This document shows, one piece after another, positions 24,301 through 35,163 of a stretch of 64,000 nucleotides of DNA (position 1 is the stretch's first letter; each line of letters begins with the position of its first letter). The position numbers and the translations under genes were made by a program. The stretch comes from Penicillus capitatus. Lineage: Eukaryota > Chlorophyta. The DNA is taken from contig OZ287699.1 in assembly GCA_965649825.1 (NCBI GenBank), positions 558,001 through 622,000 of the forward strand, read 5' to 3'. The notes beneath the pieces were generated by a model that saw only the letters and a list, made by a program, of their open reading frames with translations, was not told the origin of the DNA and did no database searches.

Positions 24301-25303
24301 GTACTTGGTGTGCATTCTGTGTGCTGCAGGAGAGTCTTTCCATCTGAATGTCGATGGAGAGCTCTAATGACTCCAATATCTTTCCACTTGTGATCGGCAT
24401 CGTCTTCAGACCATCCAAAGCGTTCGTCAACAGACCATCTGCTTTGTTGAAGGCATCCAATTCCTTATAGACTTGTGCCAACTGCCACAACACATCTGTT
24501 CGCAGGTGCCAAGTCTTCTGAGACTTGAGATGTGACTTGAAGACAAAACATAGCAGCGGGGATGCGTTCGATCGAATGCATGGAAAGCTGCAAATGCAGT
24601 TCATGGAGTTCCCTGAAAAAAATAGAGAGACTTCGACATCTGGCAGATGGAACGGAACTTCATGACGGATCCCAATGCGTCGGCCACCTTCAGTGCATCT
24701 TCCGCGCGCATACTGCCAACCGATCGCTTTAGTTCTGAGCATTTCTTCTGCAACAGCCATTCGATTGCGCACACAGATCCATTTGCTGTTACGACGAACA
24801 CGCACATAGCACAGATGTCCGATGCGCTGTCGTCTCCATTCGGCGAGACATGCCATCATGTCGTCATCAGATGATGCATAAAAACCACGCAGTGACAAGA
24901 CCGAAGTCACTAAGATCTCCAAAGCACTGTCTAAATTCTCTCCTGAACAGCTTTCAATTTCAAATGTTTCGAGCAATTCCTGATGTCCCACCACTTGGAT
25001 GGTCATTTTCTCAGCGCTCAAGTTCCGTACCTCGATATACGTGATCAATCCTTCGAGTTCCGTTTTGCGCCGCTTATCGAAATCGACATTCCGTTCGGGT
25101 CTCTCGGACCTGCGTCGCTTTTGTCGTGGCGAATGGTTTTTCGCGTGAACGGCGGCCGAACACGTCTCGGATAAAGAGCAACGGTTCTTGGCCGATGTAT
25201 GCGTTTCCCTAAGCGACAGCGAAAGACGTGGAGGTTGCTTCTCGTCCTCAGATGGGACGTCCGACCTTGCCGAAGATGACCTCGTCCGGCGGTGCGTTTC
25301 CAT
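21358..25303 (-). CDS. large TPR-like helical protein, possibly SPO22/ZIP4/TEX11-like
   Basis: Begins METHRRTRSSSARSD with a basic, disordered N-terminus (RQKRRRSERPERN). Most of the rest is helical repeat sequence in several exons: RTDVLWQLAQVYKELDAFNK with a following ADGLLTNALDGL is a typical TPR; further on come ALLECAIRYADDDFAYRISS and SGFVLNEILSIWHAMEM, then YQILHAM. The arrangement of the latter block resembles the TPR array of the meiotic crossover protein TEX11/ZIP4 (SPO22 domain), but no unique motif proves it. The C-terminus is acidic (DVSDDDGDDIDALCLDF). Exon joins between 22,000 and 24,300 are not settled. Divergent from the histone H1 gene. Confidence 0.6.
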
Positions 25304-25792
25304 AGGCGTTGGCGAGCTTAAACGGCCTTCCGTCCAAAGAGGACGATATGCCGCCTTGTCAGGAGCTACGAATTCCCCTGTCTGTCTATCACTCCCTATC
25401 TGTTGCGCGTCTTTCTCGTCGTTTTGTGAGAGTTCTGTTGTTTCTTGGTGTTTGGATCGGTGGTTATGCTTCGTATGTTTGTTCGGTCATCGATTTCTGC
25501 GAGATAGACGACGCGTTCGATCGTTGAACGACGCTGTCCCTTCACGCGTAACGATGGAGGCATTCTGTCTCGGTATCGGCATCTCTGTGTCGATTGAGTC
25601 GGCAGAAGGAAGATGAAAAAGCAGGGTCGCAGAGGGATACCCCCTGAGCAGGCCTTACTGCCACGTCATCACATTGTACGTTTCTGATTGGCTGAGAACG
25701 TCGGCAGAATTCTTCGACATATAAATGCAGAGGATGGCGCCATTCTGCCAGTAACGCATCTGGTGTCTTCGCAATCGGTGTTCGTATCGACC

Positions 25793-26365
25793 ATGCCTGC
25801 CACGACTAAGAAATCCAAGCCGACGCATCCGCCGTACGCCGTGATGATCAAAGAGGCTATCGTGACACTGAAGGAGCGCACGGGCTCTTCTCGACAAGCC
25901 CTGCGAAAGTTTATCGGAGCCAAATACAAACTGCCTGACGGATGGGAAAAGAAGCTCAGTCTTTACCTGAAAAAGATGACGATGGACGGTGCCTTGGTTC
26001 AAGTGAAGGCGTCGTGGAAGTTGGGCGAGAAGCTCAAGAAGATGAAGAAAGAGTCGACGACGAAGGACCCCAAGAAGATGAAGATGCCGAGAAAGACCGC
26101 GGCCAAATCCACGACTACCAAAGCCAAGACTGCGACGAAAAAGATGACGAGCAAAAAGGCGGCGGTCAAGAAGAAAAGGACCCCAATGCCGGACGACAAG
26201 AAAGTCAAGGGAGTCGCCATGAAGTCAAGGGCCAAACAGGCAACGAAAAAAACCACGCCCAAAACAAAGAGACCCTCAAAGAAAACAACAGGCGCTGTCA
26301 AGAAAGCAGCCAGCAAGACCACACAGCCAGCCAGCAAGAGAGCGGCTGCCGCAGCAAAGAAATGA
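25793..26365 (+). CDS. linker histone H1
   Basis: Intronless gene, 190 residues. The winged-helix globular domain reads THPPYAVMIKEAIVTLKERTG and SSRQALRKFIGAKYKL, followed by a long Lys/Ala/Thr/Pro-rich tail full of KK, KKAAVKKK and TKK blocks. H1 binds linker DNA between nucleosomes. Start is the first ATG (MPATTKKSKP). Unlike most neighbours it has no intron, as is usual for histones. Clearly an ordinary chromatin histone, which argues against a core dinoflagellate with reduced histone use. Confidence 0.93.
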   Translation: MPATTKKSKPTHPPYAVMIKEAIVTLKERTGSSRQALRKFIGAKYKLPDGWEKKLSLYLKKMTMDGALVQVKASWKLGEKLKKMKKESTTKDPKKMKMPRKTAAKSTTTKAKTATKKMTSKKAAVKKKRTPMPDDKKVKGVAMKSRAKQATKKTTPKTKRPSKKTTGAVKKAASKTTQPASKRAAAAAKK

Positions 26366-26680
26366 ACAACGATGTCGACCTTCTCTTTTTGTTTTCCTGT
26401 TTTATCCTCCAGTCGACGCTGTGTGTATGTATATACATAGAGTGGTCTATTTTCATGGGGCTCGATAAAGCACCAACACCGCCTACCACCACCACTGTTA
26501 CCACGACCACATCGATGACAACGACAAACTTGAACTGATAATTTAAGACCAGCAGACATCATGCGAGAGATGCAGACGAATGCCATCTACCAGTCGCGTG
26601 CGTTCGATCCGAGGAACCAGTCAACCCTTTTCAAAAAGAATCGTGCATGGATGGCACGCATTGGCAGCACGTCTGCCTTC
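26366..26680. other. convergent 3' intergenic region
   Basis: About 315 bp between the stops of the histone H1 and thioredoxin genes. Contains a run of ACC/CCACC triplets near 26478-26520. No coding signal. Confidence 0.4.
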
Positions 26681-27199
26681 TTACACATGTTTGCCAATCA
26701 GGGATTTGAGTTCATCGACCTTGGCACCGGTCATGGAGGCGACTTGAGCACCGTTCTTGTAGAGAATGAACGTCGGGACGGTGCGAATGTTCACGGCTTT
26801 GCCGATCTCCTTGTTGGCGGCGTTGCAATTGAACTTGACGAAGAGAACGCCGCGATCACGCCACTGCTCTTGCATCAGCACCAGTTCTGGATACATCAGC
26901 TTGCAAGGACCACACCAGTCCGTGTAGAAATCCACCACAACGAGATTCGACCCCGCCTCTTCTTCCAGAAAGGGATAGTACTCCGAGGCATTGAGCTCAC
27001 GCAGCTGTGCCGGGGCCTTCGAAGCACTGGACGACATACAATCGACGGCGACGGGGAACCGCGCGACACCACGTTCTTCGCGCGGCGATATCCGCGTCCA
27101 TGGACGCAGCGGAGAAGAGATAAGCGGTGCTCTTGTATGCGATGGGCACACGGAGCGCGGTGTCGCCGTTGTCGTCCATGCAAAAGCGTGTGGCGACAT
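26681..27199 (-). CDS. thioredoxin with N-terminal extension, possibly plastid-targeted
   Basis: Single reading frame of 172 residues. The thioredoxin fold carries the redox motif in FYTDWCGPCKLMYPELV, the buried region FVKFNCNAANKEIGKAVNIR and the cis-Pro loop TVPTFILYKNG. The first 55-60 residues are rich in Ser, Thr, Pro and Arg with few acids (AWTTTATPRSVCPSHTR), consistent with an organelle transit peptide. The core looks nearest to plastid m/f-like or stand-alone thioredoxins. The real start may lie in an upstream exon, because no signal-sequence-like segment needed for entry into complex plastids is visible in this frame. Confidence 0.85.
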   Translation of the reverse strand: MSPHAFAWTTTATPRSVCPSHTRAPLISSPLRPWTRISPREERGVARFPVAVDCMSSSASKAPAQLRELNASEYYPFLEEEAGSNLVVVDFYTDWCGPCKLMYPELVLMQEQWRDRGVLFVKFNCNAANKEIGKAVNIRTVPTFILYKNGAQVASMTGAKVDELKSLIGKHV

Positions 27200-27288
27200 C
27201 TGATGGATCCGTGCTACGCGTCACGTCATTGTTTACAGGCAGCTGTTTAAAGACGGGAGCAGCGTCGTGGTCGTCATCCTTCAGATAT

Positions 27289-27813
27289 TCAGAAGAGCAA
27301 CAGGCACAGAATCACAAAGGATCCCAGTATTAACAATAAACGCGTCAGAAAAGCTTGATGCTGCTGTTCAGGTGTCATTCGTGCCCCAGGTTGACTACCA
27401 TAGATTCCAAACAGCGTCGGCAGTATTCCTGGTGTTGGATTTCCACCCGCTGAATTCAGAGGAGACATCAAAGAGGCTGGATTGCTGTAGTCTGCTTCGA
27501 CGTACTGTCCAGCTGGACGGCGCTCAATTTCCACCATTTTTTCACTCTTGTCTTTATCTTTGTCCCCGTCAGAGCGACAGTAGATAGGGACGACGCGCTC
27601 GCCCTCCAAGTCGGACTTGCAAACGGGACAGACACGTGTTCCTTGCTGAGAACGAAACCACTTTGCCAAACACGGCCAACAGTAAAGATGCCCACAAAGC
27701 GTCACAACGGGGTCTTTGGCGAGCTCATAACAGATATTACACTCGAACGGCGACGATTCTTCTTCTTTCGGAATACCCTCCGGGTTCGATAAGGAAGCGA
27801 CGCGAGCAGACAT
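27289..27813 (-). CDS. RNF5/RNF185-type ER membrane RING E3 ligase
   Basis: Intronless, about 174 residues from the Met at 27813, matching the size of RNF5/RNF185. A C3HC4 RING runs FECNICYELAKDPVVTLCGH then LYCWPCLAKWF and CPVCKSDL. The C-terminus has a hydrophobic anchor (LLLILGSFVILCLLLF). In animals and plants (RMA) these are ER-associated degradation ubiquitin ligases anchored by the tail. An upstream in-frame Met at 27903 would add 30 mostly hydrophobic residues and seems less likely. Confidence 0.9.
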   Translation of the reverse strand: MSARVASLSNPEGIPKEEESSPFECNICYELAKDPVVTLCGHLYCWPCLAKWFRSQQGTRVCPVCKSDLEGERVVPIYCRSDGDKDKDKSEKMVEIERRPAGQYVEADYSNPASLMSPLNSAGGNPTPGILPTLFGIYGSQPGARMTPEQQHQAFLTRLLLILGSFVILCLLLF

Positions 27814-27899
27814 CAGACGGAATAGAACAAGGCACGCCTTCACGGCAACAGCGACCGAACGTACCAACATCGGTACATCGCGACATTGGCGAAGTAGTA

Positions 27900-28640
27900 T
27901 CACGTGGCACTACGGATATCTACCGAGACATCGTCGAGGCATGTCGAGAGTCCTGTTGGCCAAAATAGCACGTGTCGAATAATCTGCTGATCGCTCGCGC
28001 GCATGTGTCGTCCTGCCGCGGCCGATCCCATTGGATTTTTTTGGTCGTTCGAAAGTGTCACATCAATCATGCACTCACTTTTATCGCAGGCGAATCGATA
28101 TCTCGAACATTCCAATGTCCACGACGTATTTCGAGGACGCTCAAGTAAAAGCACGGCGTGATGTGGGGGTCACAAAAAGCACAGGCAGATGCGATGACAG
28201 CTGACATCACGCACTTCCTTTGCGCATACGGTAAGAACAACAAATAGCCTTCATTTGAGTATTGATGGCACACACTACAGCCTTCTTTGCTCGAAAAGAA
28301 CAGATGAATTCAGAAGACTCTTTAGAGAACGTGACTGAGAAGGTAAACAGGAGAAATGCCGTCGTCGAGGAAAAGTACCTGATCTCCTTCTCGATAAATT
28401 GACGACCGATCCTTCGATCCTTCGAATACGTCAGCTTCGAAGGTCTCACGTTCTTCGTCAAGACGACAACAGATTTCGCAGTTTTCATCAAACCCCACTC
28501 GAAGATGCTGTCGCTCTATGAGCGAGCATGGACACCATGCGTCTCGCATCCCGACGATGAAACCCTCTAAGATCTTTACCGGCATTAACCATCCCATCTT
28601 TCTGCAACTGTGCCTCGTTGCGCGTCTGTCGCCGTACGTC
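27900..28640 (-). CDS. unrecognised protein, possible Tudor/agenet-like segment
   Basis: Coding-like exons read RQHLRVGFDENCEICCRLDE, ERETFEADVFEGSKDRSSIY, REGDQVLFLDDG and, after an intron, ACAFCDPHITPCFYLSV then LEIRRGHWNVRDIDSP. The REGDQVLFLDDG piece resembles the first strands of Tudor/agenet domains but that is only a hint. The last intron begins GTGAGT and contains TTGATGTGAC. Start and exon order are uncertain, and the 5' end would overlap or closely abut the divergent TMEM97-like gene. Confidence 0.4.
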
Positions 28641-28688
28641 ATCTGGGCGGGTTACAGTCGTTGATCGTTCCTCGCTTAGTTTGATGCT

Positions 28689-29381
28689 ATGTCTGCCGTC
28701 GTCGCTTTCGACGCGCTGTCTCTCGTTTTCTTCGTTCTCCACATACCAATTTCGTTCTTGATCGATGGCCAAGTCGGTAAACCTCGAACCTGTCATCGTC
28801 CACCAACATTGTGCTCATGCACAACATCCTGTCTGCAGTTTTCCCTCGAGAATATTTTCCCGATTGGGCCGTTCAGATGTGCGAAGACTACATCAACGAG
28901 ACAAAGGATCCAGTGGTATCGATCAACGACCATTGGTGCCACGGAGCATCTATCAGTACTGACCCATGGATGCTCATAGATGTCCGAAGCTGCTGTTTGG
29001 TTTCGTTCCCTTGTCGTCGCCGAGATCTTCTTCCAGGTTCCGTTCTTCGTTTTCGCCGCTATCTGCTATCTATATCGCCTCAAAATTGTCAGAATCCCGG
29101 CCATTCTTTACAGGTTGGCATCGATGCCGATGTCCGAGTCACTCAGAGCTCTTTTGTGCGATGGCAGTGCTGAAGCATGCACATCGTTGGTGCCCATTCT
29201 TGCCAGTTTTATTGTGCCATACATAAAAGGCAAAGATATTGAATACGATGTGGGACGTTTGATGCTGACATACGCTCCATTCTTCCTGATTCCCTTTCTT
29301 CTTGGATTGAGATGGACGGTCTACGCAGATCCACCATTCTCCAAGCCCCAGCAACAAAAGAGAAAAGAGAAAGACGTTTGA
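28689..29381 (+). CDS. TMEM97/EXPERA-domain membrane protein
   Basis: Four exons give a small four-helix protein: MSAVVAFDALSLVFFVLHIP, then VVFPREYFPDWAVQMCEDY, then SLVVAEIFFQVPFFVFAAIC with RIPAILYR, and LVPILASFIVPYI followed by LMLTYAPFFLIPFLLGLRW. The order and the RIPA...Y element match EXPERA/TMEM97 (sigma-2 receptor) proteins of the ER and lysosome involved in sterol handling. The C-terminus ends with Lys-rich QQKRKEKDV, close to a dilysine ER-retrieval signal. Introns have conventional GT donors; the third is about 33 nt. Confidence 0.75.
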
Positions 29382-29514
29382 AAACGGAGCATGACACGCG
29401 GAATCGATCGTCAGGGGATGGAAGAAGAGAGGCACTCAGAATTGATGGGTATCGATTGAGGTGGTGGGCGGAAGAGTTAGTGATGGTCATAGTGAATGCA
29501 TCAACGAGTCAATG

Positions 29515-31473
29515 TCACATAATTCGCATCAAATCATCTAACCTATGATTTCGCATATCAGAAGCGGTACGGGGATTACGTGATCCATTCTTTGACACTT
29601 GAAAAGCGCGTGACGTGGCTTGCTGCGTAAATCTTTGACCCAATTCCGGACAGTTGCGCAGCATGACGAGATATTCATCGCTCGAGAGAATCTGCACAGA
29701 CAGAAACCATATGTATCACTCCATGCACAGGTGAGAGGGGATGCTGACCTCGAGGAGTCTGTCAGGCGAGGAAGAGAAATCGATACAAGCTTCCAGGAGT
29801 TCAGGACAGGAATGTTCATCGGCCGCTTTCACCAGCATGGCTACATTGTCGACCATTATTGTCTCTTTCATGTGCATCAGGCATTCCTCTCGGAGGCCGC
29901 CAATATCGTACAGATCGGCAACGCGAAAGAGATCCACGACCATGTCGGATGGAATGCTATCCAAGCATCCATACATGTACTTTGTCATCGATTCCAGTAC
30001 ACTGGGCTCGACTGCATCGAGCACGACCTCGCCCATCTGATTCTCGATCATCTCGACACTGAACATCCGATGAAACGTCCGGGAGGATGCTGCCAAAATC
30101 ACTTTGTGTGCCAAAACTTCCGTCCCTTTGGACTTGAGGACGACATCACATGTCTCTTGATCCAGGTAGAGATGCGAGATGCCTTTGAGCATGTCGAGAT
30201 TGTGGACACGAGCATTCAAAGTGGAAGAGTCCGGAGGCAAAGGGCATTTCCACATCATCTCGACTTCAACACAATAAGTCCCTGTGCCGATGTACGACAC
30301 ACTGTGATCTGGTTTACCGCTCGTCGTTGTTCCCCCCATAAAAACCAAGGTATCTCTCCATGCCACTGCCACATGGCCTCCTCTCGGTAGAAGATGGGCA
30401 TTGGGATGGGAGATCACGGACCACTGATGCGTTTCGAAGCTAAATTCATAGGTATCCCCGACAATGTCCCAGCTCTGTGGCTGACGGAAGACACGAGGAA
30501 ATCCCCCGTGTATAATCCATTTCTTTCCCAGAACGGTCGCCGTACATCCAATCCTGCCACACGGGACGTCTCCCTTGGCCTTGATCAAAAACCATTCCCG
30601 TTGTGCCAGATCCAGACAGAACATCGCCATGGTATTGTTCGAATCGGCATAGTTCAGGCAGAGTACGTACAGTTTCCCTTCGAATTCGGCAATGTCTTGT
30701 ACGTCATCGGGGGCTGGCGGCTCTCCCGTTGTTGTGAAGGCAGACCATGTCCGTGTCTTAAAATGAAATCCATAGAGGGACCCTGGATTCTCTTTGGATT
30801 GATCACAGTCGCCATTGTCTCCAAAAAGAAGCATTGTATCGCCGACGACGGTCACGGAATGCCACGCTCTGCTTTCCATCTCGATGCCTTCTTGCTCGAC
30901 AGGTTCCCACACAGCCGTAGCAAAGTCATAGGTATACATGTCGCGAAAGTACTGCACTAATGTGTCGCTATAACCTCCGAAGAGCCAAAGCTTGTTATCG
31001 TAAACGACGGCAGAATGGCCGGAACGAACGCAGGGGGATCGGGGAGAGTCGCGGAGTAGTGTCCACTCCGAATGGAGCAAATCATAGCGCCACATGAGCT
31101 CGGGTTCGGGCGAGAGTGCTGCATAGCCTCCACCCACCAGATAGATTTGGTCATGCCACAGGGCGATACCAGCGTATTCGCGTTGGGGTGCCTCTGACAC
31201 TGAGGACGTGTTCAGTCGGGTCACACGCCACTCCCAGGGAAGCGTATTCAGAAGATGCTGCGAAAGGCGCTCGACGAGTACTTCTCGGTCACCACGCGTG
31301 TCGATGTTGAGTGCTGCTAAAAGTAGACTCAGCTGGGACCTGGAGAGATGCTTCAGTCCAAGCGAGGCGAAACCGGGACTGCCCTTAACGAATGGCCCGG
31401 TACACGCACCCTTCGACAACGACGAAGACGACGACGGATTCATAACGCTAATCAACAACAAAATGATGAACAT
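29515..31473 (-). CDS. Kelch-repeat and BTB/BACK domain protein
   Basis: One long exon plus a short last exon. Near the N-terminus is a SAP-like helix pair (SRSQLSLLLAALNIDTRGDR). Kelch repeats follow: IYLVGGGYAAL, KLWLFGGYSD, TMLLFGDNGD, KKWIIHGGFP and LVFMGGTTTS. The BTB domain reads TCDVVLKSKGTEVLAHKVIL with LAASSRTFHRMF, and BACK-like helices complete it. Proteins with BTB commonly act as CUL3 ubiquitin-ligase adaptors; the Kelch-before-BTB order here is the less usual one. After an intron the tail reads SSDEYLVMLRNCPELGQRF. Start either 31473 (hydrophobic MFIILLLISV) or 31443. Divergent from the PDI gene with only about 40-70 bp between starts. Confidence 0.88.
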
Positions 31474-31512
31474 TCGGTCGAAACGCCCCAGCCGTCAACT
31501 GCAGCTTGCACC

Positions 31513-32565
31513 ATGTTCGTTGCCTTTTTCGCAGTGCTGTGTTTGGGATGGGGTATGGAAGGAACGACGGCGGAGGATCCGACAGATACCCTCCCCGGTG
31601 TACAGGACCTCAGTGCGTGACACCGAATGCGTACTGTGGGTATTGCTGAATCGACTCTGTTCCTTCTTACCAGCGCCCGAGACATTCGACAACGTCGTCA
31701 ATGGCAAAGTCCATGCCCTTGTTGAATTCTATGCGCCGTGGTTCGTTGCCGACGGCATGACCCATTGCCGAAAGAGATATGGCATGACAGGTGTGGTCAT
31801 TGCAAGAGTCTGACGCCGGAGTTCAAAAAACTGGGAGAAGAAGTCATGTCCGATCCAAAACTCAAAAATCGCGTCGTCATTGGGAAGGCACGATCGCTCG
31901 ATCATTGTCGCGTCCACTTCTGGAAGAATCGAGGATGCCGCTCGTAGGTCAATGCCGATACGCATCGTGAATTGGGAACGCGATTCGATGTCAAAGGCTT
32001 TCCGACGCTAAAGTGGTTCAGCCGTGGCAAACCGACCTCGTCACCGGATGAGTGAACGATTAGCCAAAAACAGACGGGGTTCTGATAAGATGTGCCTGGT
32101 CGATAGTTATAACAGCGGTCGTAAGCTGGATGCATTTTTGAGTTTCATACGAGAAAAGCTCGAAGCCGATAAAGGCTTTGGTCGTCTGGATGTCCTCGAT
32201 ACGATCGTTCAGAATTTCTTGACGGGCATGGATGTTTTTATATCGAGGCCGGCTGGATCTCTGCGTTGCAGGTGACAAAGACAGTGTCATTAAGGAAGTG
32301 GAGGAGAAGATTAATGGATGGACGGGGGAGGACCAAGAAAAAGGCGCTGTCTACTTGAAACTTATGCAAAAGACAAAGGAAAAGGTAATCGGTGTGCGAC
32401 ATGGATGTTCCTCATGCGATATTGATGTGACAGGGCAATGACTATCTGACAACGGAGCGCGCGCGAGTGATGCGTGTGATCGATTCTGGAAACGTGAACG
32501 AAGAAAAAATAGCTGAGCTGTCTCGCAAAGTTTCTATTATCTCGGCCTTTCTTCCAGAACAATAA
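31513..32565 (+). CDS. protein disulfide isomerase with C-terminal ERp29-like domain
   Basis: Signal peptide MFVAFFAVLCLGWGMEGTTA, then one thioredoxin domain: VHALVEFYAPW joined across an intron to CGHCKSLTPEFKKLG (active site WCGHCK), VNADTHRELGTRFDVKGFPT, LKWFSRGKP. A helical C-terminal part (SVIKEVEEKINGWTG...) resembles the ERp29 C-terminal domain of PDI-D/PDIL2 proteins, though those normally have two thioredoxin domains. It works in oxidative folding in the ER. The intron inside the active site ends GCATGACAG. Introns at 31888-31947 and 32226-32271 use GC donors; the last ends TGATGTGACAG. No KDEL-type tail is seen (ends SAFLPEQ). Confidence 0.85.
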
Positions 32566-32577
32566 CTCTATGTGAAG

Positions 32578-33739
32578 CAAAATGCGCAAAGGCCAGCATC
32601 ACTCCATTTCTTCTATCGTCATCCATAACCATAAGCACAAAGAATCGACAGACGTGGCGGCAAACTCCGCCCCTAATGCGTTGCATCGTATTCTCGCACC
32701 AACGGTGGTTATTCTCTCCGATCTCTCAGTGACATTTGATCACTCCTGCAGCTGTTCTATCTCGACGGCATTTTCGGCAAGGGTGCGACCCTCATGCGCT
32801 GTGTGTTGGGCAACGTCTCATCCGACACTTTTGACGGCAGCACATCACGCGTGGATTCGTCGATTTCAAAACCCCGACAATACCATGTGCTTGACGACTA
32901 CACCATTCCAGCGCACAACAGTGCTAGATTGTATTCGGCATGCGGCGTTTGATGTCGTTCGTGCGAGACGGAGTAATAAAAAGAGACGTTTTTAAGGAAA
33001 GCCGTCAGTTGATGTATCAAAGACATGTGCGAAATCGCCGGCAGCTATCACCTACCTTATCTTCCAAATCTATCCTTGAAACATACAGAAAAAGCGTCTG
33101 TCTGTTAAGTGACGATGAGACAGACGACGTCGGGGGGGGGGGTGAAAAACTAGGCGATCGACTATGGAGACAGAAGATCGGCATTCCTCTTTTGAACCTC
33201 TGCTCCAGAATGACCCCAGATACATGGACAGGTCATGTGTGCTTTCAAGACGCATTCTTACGCACGACATAGATCTGTTGTCGACGAGGACATGTATGAT
33301 GTGGTGATGAAAAATCGCGCATGTGAGAGGACCCCAGTCACATCACAGACGCGGCGTCTCCTGTCCACCGTCGTCAATCGAATCAACACGCAACGGACGA
33401 GAACGCGACAAGGAACCGTCGATGCTTTTCTTAACAACGCACGAAGAAATGCACATGATCGAACTTCCTTCGATTTTCGGGTACGACAAGGATATTCTCT
33501 CCTGTACTTCGACGCCAATCAAAGACCTTCCGTTCGTTAATGATGATGATAGCGCGGTGTACGACCACGAAAACATTTCTGATGGGACAGCATCTAAGTT
33601 CCCTTCTACGGAGGGCATCAGCATCCGAATATTCCAATATCCCCAAGGCGTCGATCATAAACGCGCTTTTCAGTCATATGCTATCGAACGCGACTCCCGT
33701 TTGGCTTTTTCATCCTTTCCTCTAACCGATCGATCATGA
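32578..33739 (+). CDS. unresolved multi-exon gene(s) with a PIP-box-like motif
   Basis: Open frames here switch often, as in the other genes, but I could not build a full model. Protein-like pieces are LFYLDGIFGKGATLMRCVLG, KPRQYHVLDDYTIPAHNSAR, RRLLSTVVNRINTQRTRTRQ with GTVDAFLNNARRN, and KDLPFVNDDDSAVYDHENIS. The QGTVDAFL piece fits the PCNA-interacting (PIP) pattern apart from Leu in the last aromatic position. No enzyme domain is recognised. A run of ten G at 33131-33140 lies inside. Boundaries are approximate, and the 3' end overlaps the next start by four bases. Confidence 0.35.
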
Positions 33740-34387
33740 GTAAAAGACTTCAGCTTCTCCTTTCGAACATGCCTGCTTACAAAGAAGAGGAGCCCGAAAA
33801 CCCCAAACGAAGTGACTGTCATCATTTTTCAAGACGTTCTCTCTATAATGGATGTCAGGTTTCGGCCGATCCGTCATTAGCGCCCTGCGCAAGACGCTGG
33901 CGGCCTCGTCTGTGAGTTATTTACAAACGTTACAGGAAGAGAGCGAAACGACGTAAGATCGCAACGACCATCACCTTCGCGTCAACCGTTTCCCTTCTGT
34001 CCCTGCAGCGAACAAGACTGCCCCATCCAACAGGCGAATCCCGTTGCCAATGATTTTTCGAACGACGACATCGAGGAGGCCATACGTCGATCGATCTTAG
34101 ACGTGGTCGAGGGACGTCATCCGGCCACGCGGTCTGTGTGCGAAATTGAACTCGAACGCATGGACAGGTGGTGGCACACCGTCTTAAGCGCCGCCGAATG
34201 AGCACGTTGTTGATGCAGAGGATGGCGCAATGGCGACGCCGCGTCGTGGTACGACGATGAAGGTTCTTGTTCTGGACAAATGACTCCGAAATCGGCAGCC
34301 TCTTCACGTTTTCAAGCATCGAGCTCGTCGGGCGTGACGTATCAGGATCTGTACTCCGTCTCGTCCGAAGAGTCGCGACGCACGTAG
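33736..34387 (+). CDS. small protein with ubiquitin-interacting-motif-like helix
   Basis: Four exons join in consistent phase: MSKRLQLLLSNMPAYKEEEP, then FGRSVISALRKTLAASSVSY, then SNDDIEEAIRRSILDVVEGR, then NGDAASWYDDEGSCSGQMTP and a Ser-rich end (TYQDLYSVSSEESRRT). DDIEEAIRRSILD fits the UIM pattern (acidic run, Ala-x-x-x-Ser). The rest is low in known motifs. It could be a separate gene or the last exons of the preceding unresolved one; the stop/start overlap TCATGAG at 33734-33740 leaves this open. Confidence 0.5.
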
Positions 34388-35163
34388 AACAGTCTGTCGA
34401 TTTCCATAACGCTGAGTGGAGTGTTTTTTTTTTCTTTGGCCTTTTGCCGTCGAGTTTGAATTGAGTGATGTTTCACGATATGATGAATCGTTCTGCTTTT
34501 GAACCGTTCCCATAAGAGCTGATGGGAGATGTTCAACAGCGGAAGGATTTTTTTCGAGTCTTGAGATCCCAAGCATGGTGCGTATGTCTGGCACACATAA
34601 CTTCAAAAATTGATCTTTTCCTCTTAATACGTGGTTCCCAAAATCTTGTCTATTGGCCATCTAACACATGCCTTCATGGTGGGAAACAAGTTTCCTTTTT
34701 GCATATATATGCATGCACACACGAAATGACGCGACAGAATCTGTTACGTATCGATCATCAGGTTTATGGGGGTGGGTCTTTTTCACAGTGCTGTCATAAT
34801 GCGGGTGAAGAGTGTCCTCACGTGGCGACATCCTCAAATCTCAAGGATCTTGTTGTCTGTTTTAGACTTTTATGTAAAGGTCTACGAGTGATGCAAAACA
34901 ACATCGTCTCTATCAGATCGCTGAACGCATTGGACGTAACGCATGGAATCCCAGATCCACAGGCCGAACGGACCTACTACGCTCCTGATGATGTGACGTT
35001 GCGCGGACAGCAAGGCGGCAGAAGCAAGTTCGTCAACTGAACATCGATCCAACCAAAACCCAATACAGACGGAAACAATTGAGAACACGCCATTCTCTCT
35101 TCAGTCGTATGACGAATAATGAGTTGAAGGACGCATTCGAGTGTCACATGGGTCAAAGGCTGT
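34388..35163. other. mostly unassigned region
   Basis: Contains a poly-T run (34427-34436), probable 3' UTR of the UIM gene, and a few protein-like pieces on the plus strand ending QAERTYYAPDDVTLRGQQGG before a stop at 35040. The latter could be the tail of a small gene I could not complete. Confidence 0.35.

Noticed and set aside
25942-26586. Long frames on both strands overlapping the histone H1 gene
   Set aside because: They mirror the Lys-rich tail codons (AAG/GCC) of H1 in other frames and look like low-complexity shadows.
29620-30960. Long plus-strand frames opposite the Kelch-BTB gene
   Set aside because: Antisense shadows of a well-conserved Kelch/BTB coding region.
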